A DNA stretch of 64,000 nucleotides from assembly GCF_014651135.1 (NCBI RefSeq), contig NZ_BMWH01000002.1:62001-126000 (forward strand), given 5' to 3'. This DNA is from Streptomyces echinoruber. Its GTDB lineage: Bacteria > Actinomycetota > Actinomycetes > Streptomycetales > Streptomycetaceae. Every line of letters begins with the position of its first letter. Positions within the stretch are counted from its first letter, which is position 1. A model generated the notes under the pieces. That model saw only the letters and a program-made list of their open reading frames with translations. It searched no databases and was not told the DNA's origin. The position numbers and the translations under genes are program-made. Below are positions 38,107 to 47,643 of this stretch, one piece after another.

Positions 38107-39975
38107 GTGCCCGCGACCCCTAGCCATGTGCCCGAGCCGAGCCGTACCGACCCGGCTCTGATCCGCAACTTCTGCATCATCGCGCACATCGACCACGGCA
38201 AGTCCACGCTCGCCGACCGGATGCTCCAGCTCACCGGCGTGGTCGAGCAGCGGCAGATGCGCGCTCAGTACCTCGACCGCATGGACATCGAGCGCGAGCG
38301 CGGCATCACGATCAAGTCCCAGGCGGTGCGCCTGCCGTGGGCCCCGACCCACGATCCCGGCAACACGCACATCCTCAACATGATCGACACCCCGGGTCAC
38401 GTCGACTTCACGTACGAGGTCTCGCGGTCGCTCGCCGCGTGCGAGGGGACCATCCTCCTGGTCGACGCCGCCCAGGGCATCGAGGCGCAGACCCTCGCCA
38501 ACCTCTACCTGGCGATGGAGAACGACCTCACGATCATCCCCGTCCTCAACAAGATCGACCTGCCGGCGGCGCAGCCGGAGAAGTTCGCCGAGGAGCTGGC
38601 GAACCTGGTCGGCTGCGAGCCCGACGACGTGCTGAAGGTCTCCGCCAAGACCGGACTCGGGGTCGAGGCGCTGCTGGACAAGGTCGTCGAGGAGATCCCG
38701 GCCCCGGTCGGCGACGCCGACGCGCCCGCCCGCGCGATGATCTTCGACTCGGTGTACGACTCCTACCGCGGCGTGGTGACGTACGTCCGGGTCGTCGACG
38801 GACAGCTCAGCAAGCGCGAGCGCATCAGGATGATGTCGACCGGCGCCACGCACGAGCTGCTGGAGATCGGCGTCAACTCGCCGGAGATGCTGCCTGCCGA
38901 CGGCCTCGGCGTCGGCGAGGTGGGCTACCTGATCACCGGTGTGAAGGACGTGCGCCAGTCCAAGGTCGGTGACACGGTCACCACCCAGTCCAAGGGGGCC
39001 ACCGAGGCGCTCGGCGGCTACAAGGACCCCAAGCCGATGGTGTTCTCCGGCCTGTACCCGCTGGACGGCTCCGACTACCCCGAGCTGCGCGACGCCCTCG
39101 ACAAGCTGCAGCTCAACGACGCCGCCCTGGTCTACGAGCCGGAGACCTCCGCCGCTCTCGGCTTCGGCTTCCGCGTCGGCTTCCTCGGCCTGCTGCACCT
39201 GGACGTGATCCGCGAGCGGCTGGAGCGCGAGTTCGGCCTCGACCTGATCGCCACCGCGCCGAACGTGGTGTACCGCGTGGTGATGGAGGACGGCACCGAG
39301 CACGTCGTCACCAACCCCAGCGAGTTCCCCGAGGGCAAGATCCACGAGGTCTACGAGCCGGTCGTGCGCGCCACGATCCTGGCGCCCAGCGAGTTCATCG
39401 GCGCGATCATGGAGCTGTGCCAGAACCGGCGCGGCACCATGCTCGGCATGGACTACCTCTCCGAGGACCGGGTGGAGATCCGCTACACCCTGCCCCTGGC
39501 GGAGATCGTCTTCGACTTCTTCGACCAGCTGAAGTCCAAGACCCGCGGCTACGCCTCGCTGGACTACGAGCCCACCGGCGAGCAGGCCTCGCAGCTGGTC
39601 AAGGTGGACATCCTGCTGCACGGCGACAAGGTCGACGCCTTCTCGGCGATCACCCACAAGGACCAGGCGTACGCCTACGGCGTGCGGCTCGTCGCCAAGC
39701 TGAAGGAGCTCATCCCGCGGCAGAACTTCGAGGTGCCGGTGCAGGCCGCCATCGGCTCCCGGGTCATCGCCCGTGAGACCATCCGCGCCATCCGCAAGGA
39801 CGTCCTCGCCAAGTGCTACGGCGGCGACATCTCCCGCAAGCGCAAGCTGCTGGAGAAGCAGAAGGAAGGCAAGAAGCGGATGAAGATGGTGGGTTCCGTG
39901 GAGGTTCCGCAGGAGGCGTTCATCGCCGTGCTCTCCAGCGACGACGCCGGGAGCGCCGCCAAGAGCAAGAAATGA
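38107..39975 (+). CDS. lepA: Elongation factor 4 (LepA GTPase)
   Basis: The 622-residue GTPase acts on stalled or mistranslocated ribosomes. G1 AHIDHGKST, the switch I region [11 protein letters not shown]3 DTPGHVDF, G4 NKIDLPAA and G5 SAKTG are all present. The LepA-specific C-terminal domain has [15 protein letters not shown] and [17 protein letters not shown], and ends in a Lys-rich tail. GTG 38107 (VPATP) is preferred over upstream starts because homologues usually begin here and AGGA lies six bases upstream. A ~23-bp direct repeat (CGTCCCCGTGGGACCAT core) lies near 37983-38028 upstream. Confidence 0.97.
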   Translation: MPATPSHVPEPSRTDPALIRNFCIIAHIDHGKSTLADRMLQLTGVVEQRQMRAQYLDRMDIERERGITIKSQAVRLPWAPTHDPGNTHILNMIDTPGHVDFTYEVSRSLAACEGTILLVDAAQGIEAQTLANLYLAMENDLTIIPVLNKIDLPAAQPEKFAEELANLVGCEPDDVLKVSAKTGLGVEALLDKVVEEIPAPVGDADAPARAMIFDSVYDSYRGVVTYVRVVDGQLSKRERIRMMSTGATHELLEIGVNSPEMLPADGLGVGEVGYLITGVKDVRQSKVGDTVTTQSKGATEALGGYKDPKPMVFSGLYPLDGSDYPELRDALDKLQLNDAALVYEPETSAALGFGFRVGFLGLLHLDVIRERLEREFGLDLIATAPNVVYRVVMEDGTEHVVTNPSEFPEGKIHEVYEPVVRATILAPSEFIGAIMELCQNRRGTMLGMDYLSEDRVEIRYTLPLAEIVFDFFDQLKSKTRGYASLDYEPTGEQASQLVKVDILLHGDKVDAFSAITHKDQAYAYGVRLVAKLKELIPRQNFEVPVQAAIGSRVIARETIRAIRKDVLAKCYGGDISRKRKLLEKQKEGKKRMKMVGSVEVPQEAFIAVLSSDDAGSAAKSKK

Positions 39976-40089
39976 CCCCGAAGTGATCCCGAAGTGACCC
40001 TGCCGGAGCCGGGCCGAGGCCCGGCCGGCCGGGCGAATGTCCGGGATTGCCCCGTTCCGTGGGCCCGTCGCGTCGAGATGCGACGGGCC

Positions 40090-40155
40090 CGGGCCGTTCC
40101 CGGGCCGTTCCCGGGTCGTTCTCGGCCGTTCCCGGGCTGTTCCCGGGCCGTTTCC
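40090..40155 (+). repeat. 11-bp tandem repeat, about six copies
   Basis: CGGGCCGTTCC and close variants occur in tandem at 40090, 40101, 40112, 40123, 40133 and 40144. The block lies in the 379-bp gap between lepA and the acyl-CoA ligase, upstream of the ligase promoter. Each unit could form small hairpins with CCCGGG. Confidence 0.8.
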
Positions 40156-40206
40156 GGACCGTGACCCGGCCGGTGGGTTCCGTGTGAACCTACGGCCCGC
40201 CGCCCC

Positions 40207-40235
40207 TTACGTACCGGCCGGTCGGGCTCTACCCT
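40207..40235 (+). promoter_or_regulatory. Predicted promoter of the acyl-CoA ligase gene
   Basis: TTACGT (40207-40212) and TACCCT (40230-40235) are separated by exactly 17 bases. Transcription would start near 40242, giving a leader of ~113 bases. Confidence 0.6.
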
Positions 40236-40252
40236 GATGCCTGCCTCTTTGG

Positions 40253-40267
40253 TTACTCGTGAGTTAA
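40253..40267 (+). promoter_or_regulatory. Operator-like palindrome in the acyl-CoA ligase leader
   Basis: TTACTCGTGAGTTAA has a perfect ACTC-GT-GAGT core and near-symmetric TTA/TTAA ends. It lies about ten bases downstream of the predicted transcription start, a position suited to repression. AT-rich palindromes of this kind are bound by TetR/GntR-type regulators of fatty-acid genes in actinobacteria; the regulator itself is not in the window. Confidence 0.5.
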
Positions 40268-40354
40268 ACAAGGGCTCGCGAGGGGAAAGCCGAGGAGGAA
40301 GCAGCGGTAGAAGCAGCACGAGCCAGCCGCACTGTCGCGGGCCCGGAGGATGTC

Positions 40355-42229
40355 GTGAGCGACACACAGACCCTGATCGAGAACCGTCCGCCGACCGTGG
40401 CGGCCCTCTTCCTGGAACGCGTGGCGGCCACGCCGGCCGCCGAGGCCTACCGCTACCCCGTCCCACCGGCCTCCGGCCAGGGCCCGGACGACTGGAAGTC
40501 GCTGACCTGGGCGCAGGCCGCCGAGCGGGTCCACGCGATCGCCGCCGGCCTGATCGAACTGGGCGTGCGGCCGGAGGAGCGGGTGGCGCTGGCCTCCGCC
40601 ACCCGCCTGGACTGGATCCTCGCCGACCTCGGCATCATGTGCGCGGGCGCGGCCACCACCACCATCTACCCGCAGACCAACGCCGAGGAGTCGGCCTTCA
40701 TCCTCTCCGACTCCGGCAGCCGGGTGCTGATCGCGGAGAACGCCGGGCAATTGGCGAAGGCCCTGGAGAAGCGGGCCGAGCTGCCCGACCTGCACCACGT
40801 CGTCGTCATCGACCCGGACGGCGTCGAGACCGGCGACTGGGTGCTCACCCTCGCCGAGCTGGAGAGCCGCGGCGCCGCCCGCCTGGAGAAGGACCCCGAG
40901 CTGATCAAGGAGCGGGTCGGCGCCATCACCAGGGACCAGCTCGCCACCCTCATCTACACCTCCGGCACCACCGGCCGGCCCAAGGGCGTGCGGCTGCCGC
41001 ACGACAGCTGGTCCTACATGGCCAAGGCGATCGCCGCGACCGGGCTGATCAGCGGCGACGACGTGCAGTACCTCTGGCTGCCGCTGGCGCACGTCTTCGG
41101 CAAGGTGCTCACCTCCGGCCAGATCGAGGTCGGCCACGTCACCGCCGTCGACGGGCGCGTCGACAAGATCATCGAGAATCTGCCGGTGGTGCGGCCGACG
41201 TACATGGCGGCCGTGCCGCGCATCTTCGAGAAGGTCTACAACGGCGTCGCCGCCAAGGCCCGCGAGGGCGGGGCCGCCAAGTACCGGATCTTCCAGTGGG
41301 CGGCGGAGGTCGCCCGCGAGTACGCCAAGGTCAGCCAGGACAACTACCGGCGCACCGGCACCCGCTCCGTGCCCTTCGGCCTGGCCGCCAGGCACCGGGT
41401 CGCCGACGCCCTCGTCTACGCCAAGATCCGCGAGGCCTTCGGCGGCCGGCTGCGCGCCTGCGTCTCCGGCTCCGCCGCCCTCGCCCCGGAGATCGGCTAC
41501 TTCTTCTCCGGCGCCGGCATCCACATCCTGGAGGGCTACGGCCTGACCGAGTCCTCCGCCGCCTCCTTCGTCAACCCCGGCGAGGCGTACCGCACCGGCA
41601 CCGTCGGCAAGCCGCTGCCCGGCACCGAGGTGCGCATCGCCGACGACGGCGAGATCCTGCTGCGCGGCCCCGGCATCATGCAGGGCTACCACAAGCTGCC
41701 CGAGAAGACCGCCGAGGTCCTCGAGCCCGACGGCTGGTTCCACACCGGCGACATCGGCGAGCTGTCCCCCGACGGCTACCTGCGCATCACCGACCGCAAG
41801 AAGGACCTCATCAAGACCTCCGGCGGCAAGTACGTCGCGCCCGCCGAGATCGAGGGCCAGTTCAAGGCGATCTGCCCCTACGTCTCCAACATCCTCGTCC
41901 ACGGCGCCGACCGGAACTTCTGCACCGCCCTCATCGCCCTGGACGAGCAGGCCATCCGCCCCTGGGCCGAGGAGAACGGCCTGGGCGGCAGGACGTACGC
42001 CGAGATCGTCGCCGACCCCGCCACGGTCGCCCTGGTCGACGGCTACGTCCAGCAGCTCAACGAGGGCCTGCAGCGCTGGCAGACCATCAAGAAGTTCCGC
42101 CTCCTCCCGCGTGACCTCGACGTCGAGCACGGCGAGATCACCCCGAGCCTGAAGCTCAAGCGGCCGGTGGTGGAACGGGAGTACAAGCACCTCCTGGACG
42201 AGATGTACGCGGGCACCCGGGAGGCCTGA
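40355..42229 (+). CDS. Long-chain fatty acyl-CoA ligase / AMP-dependent synthetase
   Basis: The 624-residue ANL-superfamily enzyme should activate a long-chain fatty acid to acyl-CoA through an acyl-adenylate. The P-loop YTSGTTGRPKG is at about 201, VSGSAALAPEIG and GYGLTESSA follow, then GWFHTGDIGEL and the C-terminal hinge ITDRKKDLIKTSGGKYVAP. A conserved lysine lies near the C-terminus in IKKFRLLPRD. GTG 40355 has GGAGGAT upstream. Its leader contains a palindromic operator, so it is probably regulated with fatty-acid metabolism. Chain-length preference cannot be read. Confidence 0.93.
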   Translation: MSDTQTLIENRPPTVAALFLERVAATPAAEAYRYPVPPASGQGPDDWKSLTWAQAAERVHAIAAGLIELGVRPEERVALASATRLDWILADLGIMCAGAATTTIYPQTNAEESAFILSDSGSRVLIAENAGQLAKALEKRAELPDLHHVVVIDPDGVETGDWVLTLAELESRGAARLEKDPELIKERVGAITRDQLATLIYTSGTTGRPKGVRLPHDSWSYMAKAIAATGLISGDDVQYLWLPLAHVFGKVLTSGQIEVGHVTAVDGRVDKIIENLPVVRPTYMAAVPRIFEKVYNGVAAKAREGGAAKYRIFQWAAEVAREYAKVSQDNYRRTGTRSVPFGLAARHRVADALVYAKIREAFGGRLRACVSGSAALAPEIGYFFSGAGIHILEGYGLTESSAASFVNPGEAYRTGTVGKPLPGTEVRIADDGEILLRGPGIMQGYHKLPEKTAEVLEPDGWFHTGDIGELSPDGYLRITDRKKDLIKTSGGKYVAPAEIEGQFKAICPYVSNILVHGADRNFCTALIALDEQAIRPWAEENGLGGRTYAEIVADPATVALVDGYVQQLNEGLQRWQTIKKFRLLPRDLDVEHGEITPSLKLKRPVVEREYKHLLDEMYAGTREA

Positions 42230-42246
42230 CCCGGGACACCTGCCCC

Positions 42247-42315
42247 GGGGTGTCCGGGACGCCCGTCTCGGGGTGTCCGGGACACCCGTCTCGGGGCGTC
42301 CGGAACGTCCGGCCC
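42247..42315 (+). repeat. 23-bp tandem repeat after the acyl-CoA ligase gene
   Basis: Units starting GGGG(T/C)GTCCGG begin at 42247, 42270 and 42293. The first two are nearly identical and the third is diverged. They precede the large terminator hairpin. Confidence 0.8.
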
Positions 42316-42360
42316 GGGGCGGGCGGGGCGCCTGACGCCGAGAGTGCCCGGTGCGAACGA

Positions 42361-42410
42361 ATACGAGGGAAGCGGACAGGTTCGGGAGCCGAATCTGTCC
42401 GCTTTCGTAT
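42361..42410 (+). terminator. Long hairpin terminator after the acyl-CoA ligase gene
   Basis: The 15-base arms 42371-42385 and 42389-42403 pair with a single G-U and a 3-base loop, and ATACGA (42361-42366) pairs with TCGTAT (42405-42410) outside a bulge. It is the strongest hairpin in the 314-bp gap; between it and the phosphatase gene I see no further feature. Confidence 0.8.
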
Positions 42411-42543
42411 GTGCGGGTGGAAAGGTTCCGGCCCGGTGTCGCCCATTTCGGTTACTTGCTGTGCGGGAGTGGAGTCGTTCTGTCACCCTGTCGGCGTCGT
42501 CCGCACCGCGCGGGCCGTCGTCCTCAACGCCCAGGAGCCGTCA

Positions 42544-44480
42544 ATGGGGGTCATTCCGACACAACGGGAGACCGCGTCCCGGGGTGGCGACGCTCCCGCC
42601 CAGACCTGGGCGACGCTGCCCGGCAGCCTCCTGGCGCCCGGCGCCGCCCGCGACCTGGTGCGGGCGGCACTGCGGGAGTGGGCCGGGCTGGGCGTGCCCG
42701 GCGCCGAGCACCTCACCGGCCGCCTGACCGAGGACGCCCTGGTCGTCGTCAGCGAGCTCGTCACCAACGCCGTCGTGCACGCCGGCACCGGCGTCGAGCT
42801 GATCTGCCGTCTGGAGGACACCGGTGCCGTCGTCGTCGAGGTCGGCGACCAGCACCCCTCACGCGCCCCGCGGGAGCCCGGCACCCCGCCGCCCGGCCCG
42901 TGCCCGGACCCGTACGACGCCCCCGAGTACGGCCGCGGCCTGCGCCTGGTCGCCGTGTTGTGCGAGGCGTGGGGCGTCACCTACCGCTCCGGCGCGAAGA
43001 CCGTCTGGGCCCGGCTGTCCGAGCCGGGCCGCCCCGCCGACGAGGCGGCCGCGGACGCCTACGCCGCCGGCGAGCGCGGCCTCGGCGTCGCCGAGCTCCT
43101 CGCGCCCGAGCCGCAGCGCGCCGAACGCGACCGGGACTGGCTGGGCCGCGGCGCCCTGTCCTTCCTCGCCGAGGCGTCCGCGCTGCTCGCCGGGCAGCTC
43201 GACGAGGACCTGGTGGCCGCCCTGACCGGCCAGCTGATCGTGCCGCGCCTGGCGGACTGGTGCGCGGTGTGGCTGGAGGACGAGGCCGCCGCCCGGTGGG
43301 GGTCCCCCTTCTCGGGCGGAGCCGGGAGCGGGGGAGGCAGGAGCACCGGCACCGCCGCCGGCGCCGGTGGCCCGGCCGCGTCTGGCACGGCAACGAGGAC
43401 CGCGTCGCCGGCCTGCGCGCGGCCCTGGAGAAGGAGCCCCCGCCGCCGCCCGACCCGCTGCGCCCCGGCCCGGCGCCCGTGCCCTGGCCCGAGGGCGCCC
43501 TCGGGCCGCGCGCCCGCAGCGGCACCGCCCTCGCCTTCCGCCTGGTCGCGGGCGGCCGCCCGCTGGGCACCCTGGTCATCGGCCGCGCCGGGCTGCTGCC
43601 GTTCCCCGACGAGATCACCGGCCTGGTGGAGGACCTCGCCCGCCGGGTCGCGCTCGCCATCGGCGCGGCCCGCCAGTACGCCCGCCAGGTCGCCATCAGC
43701 GCCGTCCTGCAGCGCGGCCTGCTGCCCAGCGCGGTCGCCGAGATCCCCGGCGTGCGCAGCGCCCTGGTGCACGAGCCGTGCGTCAAGGGCGGGCCGAGCG
43801 GCGACTTCTACGACCTGTTCCCGGCCGGCGCGGGCCGCTGGTGCTTCGCCATCGGCGACGTGCAGGGCAAGGGCCCCGAGGCCGCCGTCGTCATCGGCCT
43901 GGCCCGCCCCTGGCTGCGGCTGCTGGCCCGCGAGGGCTACCACGTCGCCGACGTCCTCGACCGCCTCAACCGGCTCCTCCTCGACGACGCCACCGAGGCC
44001 GCCGACGCGGCGGCCCGTGCCCTGGTGGCCGCCGGGGGCCGGCCCGTCGCCCCCGGGGACGGGCCGCAGACCCGCTTCCTGTCCCTCCTCTACGGAGAGC
44101 TCGTCCCCTTCGACGGCGGCGTCCGCTGCACCCTCGCCTCCGCCGGGCACCCCCTGCCGCTGCTGCTCGGACCCGACGGCGGCGTCCGCACCGCCGCCCA
44201 CCCGCAGACCCTCCTCGGCGTCCTGGAGGACGCCGCCTACACCAGCGAGACCTTCACGCTCCGTCCCGGCGACACCCTGCTGTGCGTCACCGACGGCGTC
44301 ACCGAGCGGCGCAACGGCTCCCGCCAGTTCGACGACGGCGACGGCCTTGCCGCGGCCCTGGCCGGCTGCGCCGGACTGGACGCCGACACGATCGCCGAGC
44401 GGATACAGCGGCTCGTGCACGAGTTCGGTGAGACGCCCCCGGAGGACGACCTCGCCCTGCTGGTGCTCCAGGCCGAGTAA
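42544..44480 (+). pseudogene. SpoIIE-type PP2C phosphatase with ATPase domain, one frameshift
   Basis: The start ATG 42544 has CAGGAGCC seven bases upstream. The first ~275 codons encode a HATPase_c domain (ELVTNAVVHAGT, EYGRGLRLVAVLC) and the beginning of a GAF-like sensor (LSFLAEASALLAGQLDEDLV). At about 43375 the homology moves to another frame (RVWHGNEDRVAGLRAALEKEPP) and continues to TAA 44480. It covers the SpoIIE/PP2C domain with GDFYDLF, GDVQGKGPEAA, DGVTERR and DDLALLVL. The total length, 1937 bases, is one base short of an open gene. A copy of a 41-bp palindromic element (43298-43338) lies ~40 bp before the shift. Intact relatives control anti-sigma-factor antagonists. A sequencing error cannot be excluded. 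Confidence 0.8.
43298..43338. repeat. 41-bp palindromic element, copy 1 (inside the SpoIIE phosphatase gene)
   Basis: The element begins GGGGGTCCCCC and ends GCGGGGGAGGC, and can fold into a long hairpin. It matches the element at 53577-53617 in 35 of 41 positions with no gaps. It encodes WGSPFSGGAGSGGG, a Gly/Ser insert between two domains of the phosphatase. Confidence 0.75.
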
Positions 44481-44627
44481 CTCAGGTAGGCCGAGTAGCC
44501 GAGTAAGCCGAGCAAATGGCCGACGGCGGAACGCCGACGCCCCGGCCGGGCGGCCCGGCCGGCCCGGACGGCTGGACGGGCCGCACAGCACCACCGGCCG
44601 ACCGGCCGGGCAGGACTGCCGGTCCTG

Positions 44628-44639
44628 GACAATGGGGGC
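44628..44639 (+). promoter_or_regulatory. -10 element giving a leaderless hemW mRNA
   Basis: GACAAT at 44628-44633 is followed by six bases and the hemW ATG. No Shine-Dalgarno sequence is present. Confidence 0.45.
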
Positions 44640-45872
44640 ATGCCCTCCGCACTCCCCGACGGCGAACCCGTCCCCGACGACGGCGCGCTGCCCCCGCACG
44701 CCCTCGCCGGCGCCGCCGACCGCCCCCTCGGCTTCTACCTGCACGTCCCGTACTGCGCGACCCGCTGCGGCTACTGCGACTTCAACACCTACACCGCCAC
44801 CGAACTGCGCGGCACCGGCGGCGTCCTCGCCTCCCGCGACCACTACGCCGCCACCCTGATCGAGGAGATCCGCCTGGCCCGCAAGGTCCTCGGTGACGAC
44901 CCGCGCCCCGTGCGGACCGTGTTCGTCGGCGGCGGCACGCCCACCCTGCTGGCCGCCGACGACCTCGTACGGATGCTGCGCGCGGTGCGCGACGAGTTCG
45001 GCCTCGCCCCCGGCGCGGAGGTCACGACGGAGGCCAACCCGGACTCCGTCGACCCCGCCTACCTGGCCACCCTGCGCGAGGGCGGCTTCACCCGCGTCTC
45101 CTTCGGCATGCAGAGCGCCCGGCCGCACGTGCTGAGGGTCCTGGACCGCACCCACACCCCGGGCCGCCCCGAGGCGTGCGTGGCCGAGGCCCGCGCGGCC
45201 GGCTTCGAGCACGTCAACCTCGACCTGATCTACGGCACCCCGGGGGAGTCCGACGACGACTGGCGCGCCTCCCTGGACGCGGCCCTGGCGGCCGGCCCCG
45301 ACCACGTCTCGGCCTACGCCCTGATCGTCGAGGAGGGCACACGACTGGCCCGGCGCATCCGCCGCGGCGAGATCCCGATGACCGACGACGACGTGCACGC
45401 CGACCGCTACCTCATCGCCGAGGAGACCCTGTCCGCGGCGGGCTTCACCTGGTACGAGGTGTCCAACTGGGCCACCTCGCCGGCCGCCCGCTGCCTGCAC
45501 AACGAGCTGTACTGGCGCGGCGCCGACTGGTGGGGCGCCGGCCCCGGCGCCCACAGCCACGTCGGCGGGGTGCGCTGGTGGAACGTCAAGCACCCCGGCG
45601 CCTACGCGGCGGCCCTGGCGGCCGGCCGCTCCCCGGGCGCCGGCCGCGAGGTCCTCACCGAGGAGGACCGCCGGATCGAGCGCGTCCTGCTCGAACTGCG
45701 GCTGCGCGAGGGCGTACCGCTGTCCGTCCTGCGGGAGGCGGGCCTCGCCGCCTCCCGCCGCGCCCTCGCCGACGGGCTGCTGGAGCGGGGGCCGTACGAG
45801 GAGGGACGCGCGGTGCTCACCCTGCGGGGGCGGCTGCTGGCGGACGCGGTGGTGCGGGACCTGGTCGACTGA
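44640..45872 (+). CDS. hemW: Radical SAM heme chaperone HemW
   Basis: The 410-residue protein has the radical SAM cluster motif in HVPYCATRCGYCDFNTY (C-x3-C-x2-C; the extra downstream residue pattern is that of HemW/HemN), FVGGGTPTLL, TTEANPDS, the block SFGMQSARPHVLRVLDR and NLDLIYGTPGES. HemW binds heme and passes it to respiratory proteins; older annotations call it oxygen-independent coproporphyrinogen oxidase. The HemN-specific N-terminal extension is missing, which favours HemW. ATG 44640 follows a GACAAT -10 by six bases. Confidence 0.93.
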   Translation: MPSALPDGEPVPDDGALPPHALAGAADRPLGFYLHVPYCATRCGYCDFNTYTATELRGTGGVLASRDHYAATLIEEIRLARKVLGDDPRPVRTVFVGGGTPTLLAADDLVRMLRAVRDEFGLAPGAEVTTEANPDSVDPAYLATLREGGFTRVSFGMQSARPHVLRVLDRTHTPGRPEACVAEARAAGFEHVNLDLIYGTPGESDDDWRASLDAALAAGPDHVSAYALIVEEGTRLARRIRRGEIPMTDDDVHADRYLIAEETLSAAGFTWYEVSNWATSPAARCLHNELYWRGADWWGAGPGAHSHVGGVRWWNVKHPGAYAAALAAGRSPGAGREVLTEEDRRIERVLLELRLREGVPLSVLREAGLAASRRALADGLLERGPYEEGRAVLTLRGRLLADAVVRDLVD

Positions 45873-46011
45873 CGCGGACCGCGCCGAACCGTCGTGGATT
45901 GCTCGGGACCGACGCGGGCCACTCCAAAACGACGCAAGTCGACTCGAAGCGGCATGGATCGGTGCGGGCCGCGGCGTCAACCAGCCCGGCCCGCCCCGAA
46001 TCGCCGCCCGT

Positions 46012-46815
46012 TCACGCCGGAGCCGTGACGAAGTCGATCAGCTGCTCGACGCGCCCCAGCAGCTCCGGCTCCAGGTCCTTGTACGACCGCACCCGCCCCA
46101 GGATCCGCCGCCAGGCCGCCCCCGTGTCCGGAGGCCATCCCAGCGCCCGGCACACCCCGGTCTTCCAGTCCTGGCCGCGCGGTACGGCCGGCCACGCGGG
46201 GATGCCCAGCGCCGACGGCTTCACCGCCTGCCAGACGTCCACGTAGGGGTGGCCGACCACCAGCGCGTGCTCGCTCGTGACCGCCTGGGCGATGCGCCAC
46301 TCCTTGCTGCCCGGCACCAGGTGGTCCACGAGGACGCCCAGCCGCGCGCCGGGGCCGGGGGCGAAGTCCTCGACGACGGCCGGCAGGTCGTCCACGCCCT
46401 CCAGGTACTCCACGACGACGCCCTCGACGCGCAGGTCGTCGCCCCACACCTTCTCGACGAGTTCGGCGTCGTGCCGGCCCTCGACGTAGATGCGGCCGGC
46501 GCGGGCCACGCGCGCGCGTGCGCCGGGCACGGCGACGGAGCCGGAGGCGGTCCGGGCGGGCCGGGCCGGACCGGAGGCCGGCCGCACGAGCGTCACCTCG
46601 CGTCCCTCCAGCAGGAACCCGCGCGGCCGCAGCGGGAAGACGCGGTGTTTGCCGAAGCGGTCCTCCAGGGTCACCGTGCCGGCCTCGCAGCGGATCACCG
46701 CGCCGCAGAAGCCGGTCGTCGGCTCCTCCACCACCAGGCCCGGTTCGGCCGGGACCTCGGGGACCGGCCGGGGCTTCTTCCACGGAGGGGTCAGGTCCGG
46801 AGAGTACTGGCGCAT
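46012..46815 (-). CDS. DUF3097 family protein
   Basis: The 267-residue protein begins RQYSPDLTPPWKKPRPVPEV and contains VEEPTTGFCGAVIRCEAGTV, the block RIYVEGRHDAELVEKVWGDDLR (cited by IYVEGRHDAELVEKVWGD), then LGVLVDHLVPGSKEW and HPYVDVWQAVKPSALGI. IYVEG-D...VD resembles a Toprim core (Glu, then Asp-x-Asp-like VDHL), so a nucleic-acid role is conceivable. This family is confined to actinobacteria as far as I know, and its function is unknown. TATCGT lies seven bases before ATG 46815, in place of a ribosome-binding site; ATG 46821 is an alternative. It lies 35 bp downstream of the MBL-fold gene. Confidence 0.78.
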   Translation of the reverse strand: MRQYSPDLTPPWKKPRPVPEVPAEPGLVVEEPTTGFCGAVIRCEAGTVTLEDRFGKHRVFPLRPRGFLLEGREVTLVRPASGPARPARTASGSVAVPGARARVARAGRIYVEGRHDAELVEKVWGDDLRVEGVVVEYLEGVDDLPAVVEDFAPGPGARLGVLVDHLVPGSKEWRIAQAVTSEHALVVGHPYVDVWQAVKPSALGIPAWPAVPRGQDWKTGVCRALGWPPDTGAAWRRILGRVRSYKDLEPELLGRVEQLIDFVTAPA

Positions 46816-46850
46816 TCGCATGACGATAGGAAGGGATGGCGCCGGCCGGG

Positions 46851-47573
46851 TCACGACACGCCGAAGCGAGCGGCCAGGCGGGCGCGTTGCGCCCGTACGA
46901 ACGCCGCGTCCACCACCGCCCCGTGCCCGGGCACGTACCGCGCGTCCTCGCCGCCCAGGGCGAGCAGCCGGTCCAGGGCCGCGGGCCAGCCGGCCGGCAC
47001 GGCGTCGGGGCCGGCCTGCGGTTCTCCGGACTCCTCCACCAGGTCGCCGCAGAACACCACCGGCGGCTCGCCCGGCACCAGGACGGCGAGGTCGTGCGCG
47101 GTGTGGCCGGGGCCGGCGTTCACCAGCACCGCCCGCCGGCCGCCGCCGAGGTCCAGGGCGCACGTGCCGGTGACCGGCCGGCGGGGCACCACCAGGACGT
47201 CGGCCGCCTCCCGGGCCGCCCCGGCGTCCAGCCCCCAGCGCACGGCGTCCGCGCACAGCTCCTCCCGGCCGCCGGCCAGCACCGCGTCCAGGCCCGCCGC
47301 GCCGAAGGACTCCGCGCCCGCGAACACGGCCGCGCCGAAGACGTGGTCGAAGTGGGCGTGGGTGAGCGCGAGATGGGTCACACGGCGCCCCGCGAGCCGC
47401 TCAGCGGCGGCCCGCAGCCGGGCGCCCTGGGCCAGGCTCGCACCGGCGTCGACCAGCAGCGCGCCGTCCGCGCCGACCACCAGCCCCACTGTGCAGTCCC
47501 ACCCCGGCAGACGGCACCGGCCGACCCCGGGGGAGAGCCGCTCCCACCCCTCCTCTTCCCATGTCACGGTCAT
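46851..47573 (-). CDS. MBL-fold metallo-hydrolase
   Basis: The 240-residue protein has the metallo-beta-lactamase zinc motif THAHFDHVFGA near residue 90, DAGASLAQG before it, NAGPGHTAHDLAV (third His), CGDLVEES with the bridging Asp, and a final YVPGHGAVV. It is of the size of glyoxalase II-like single-domain hydrolases; the substrate is unknown. ATG 47573 is inside a 26-bp tandem duplication, so an almost identical ATG lies 26 bases upstream (47599) but leads to a stop after nine codons. GGCGGG in the duplicated unit may be the ribosome-binding site. It starts 114 bp from the divergent CIRCE element. Confidence 0.88.
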   Translation of the reverse strand: MTVTWEEEGWERLSPGVGRCRLPGWDCTVGLVVGADGALLVDAGASLAQGARLRAAAERLAGRRVTHLALTHAHFDHVFGAAVFAGAESFGAAGLDAVLAGGREELCADAVRWGLDAGAAREAADVLVVPRRPVTGTCALDLGGGRRAVLVNAGPGHTAHDLAVLVPGEPPVVFCGDLVEESGEPQAGPDAVPAGWPAALDRLLALGGEDARYVPGHGAVVDAAFVRAQRARLAARFGVS

Positions 47574-47599
47574 CCCGCCTCTTCCCACGTCACGGTCAT
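47548..47599 (-). repeat. 26-bp tandem duplication over the MBL start, creating a nine-codon ORF
   Basis: On the minus strand 47599-47574 and 47573-47548 are two copies of ATGACCGTGAC(G/A)TGGGAAGA plus six bases. Because 26 is not a multiple of three, the first copy reads MTVTWEEAG and stops at a TGA that overlaps the ATG of the second copy. A ribosome finishing this mini-ORF (47599-47570) is placed to restart at the true gene. Confidence 0.85.
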
Positions 47600-47643
47600 A
47601 CCGGGACGCTCTTCCCATGATCCGTACCCCGGGCCCGCCGGCC

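Noticed and set aside
40237..42114. ATG right after TACCCT starting a long ORF over the acyl-CoA ligase
   Set aside because: The product is an Arg/Gly/Pro-rich shadow of the ligase. The ligase frame has all ANL motifs and its own GGAGGAT site.
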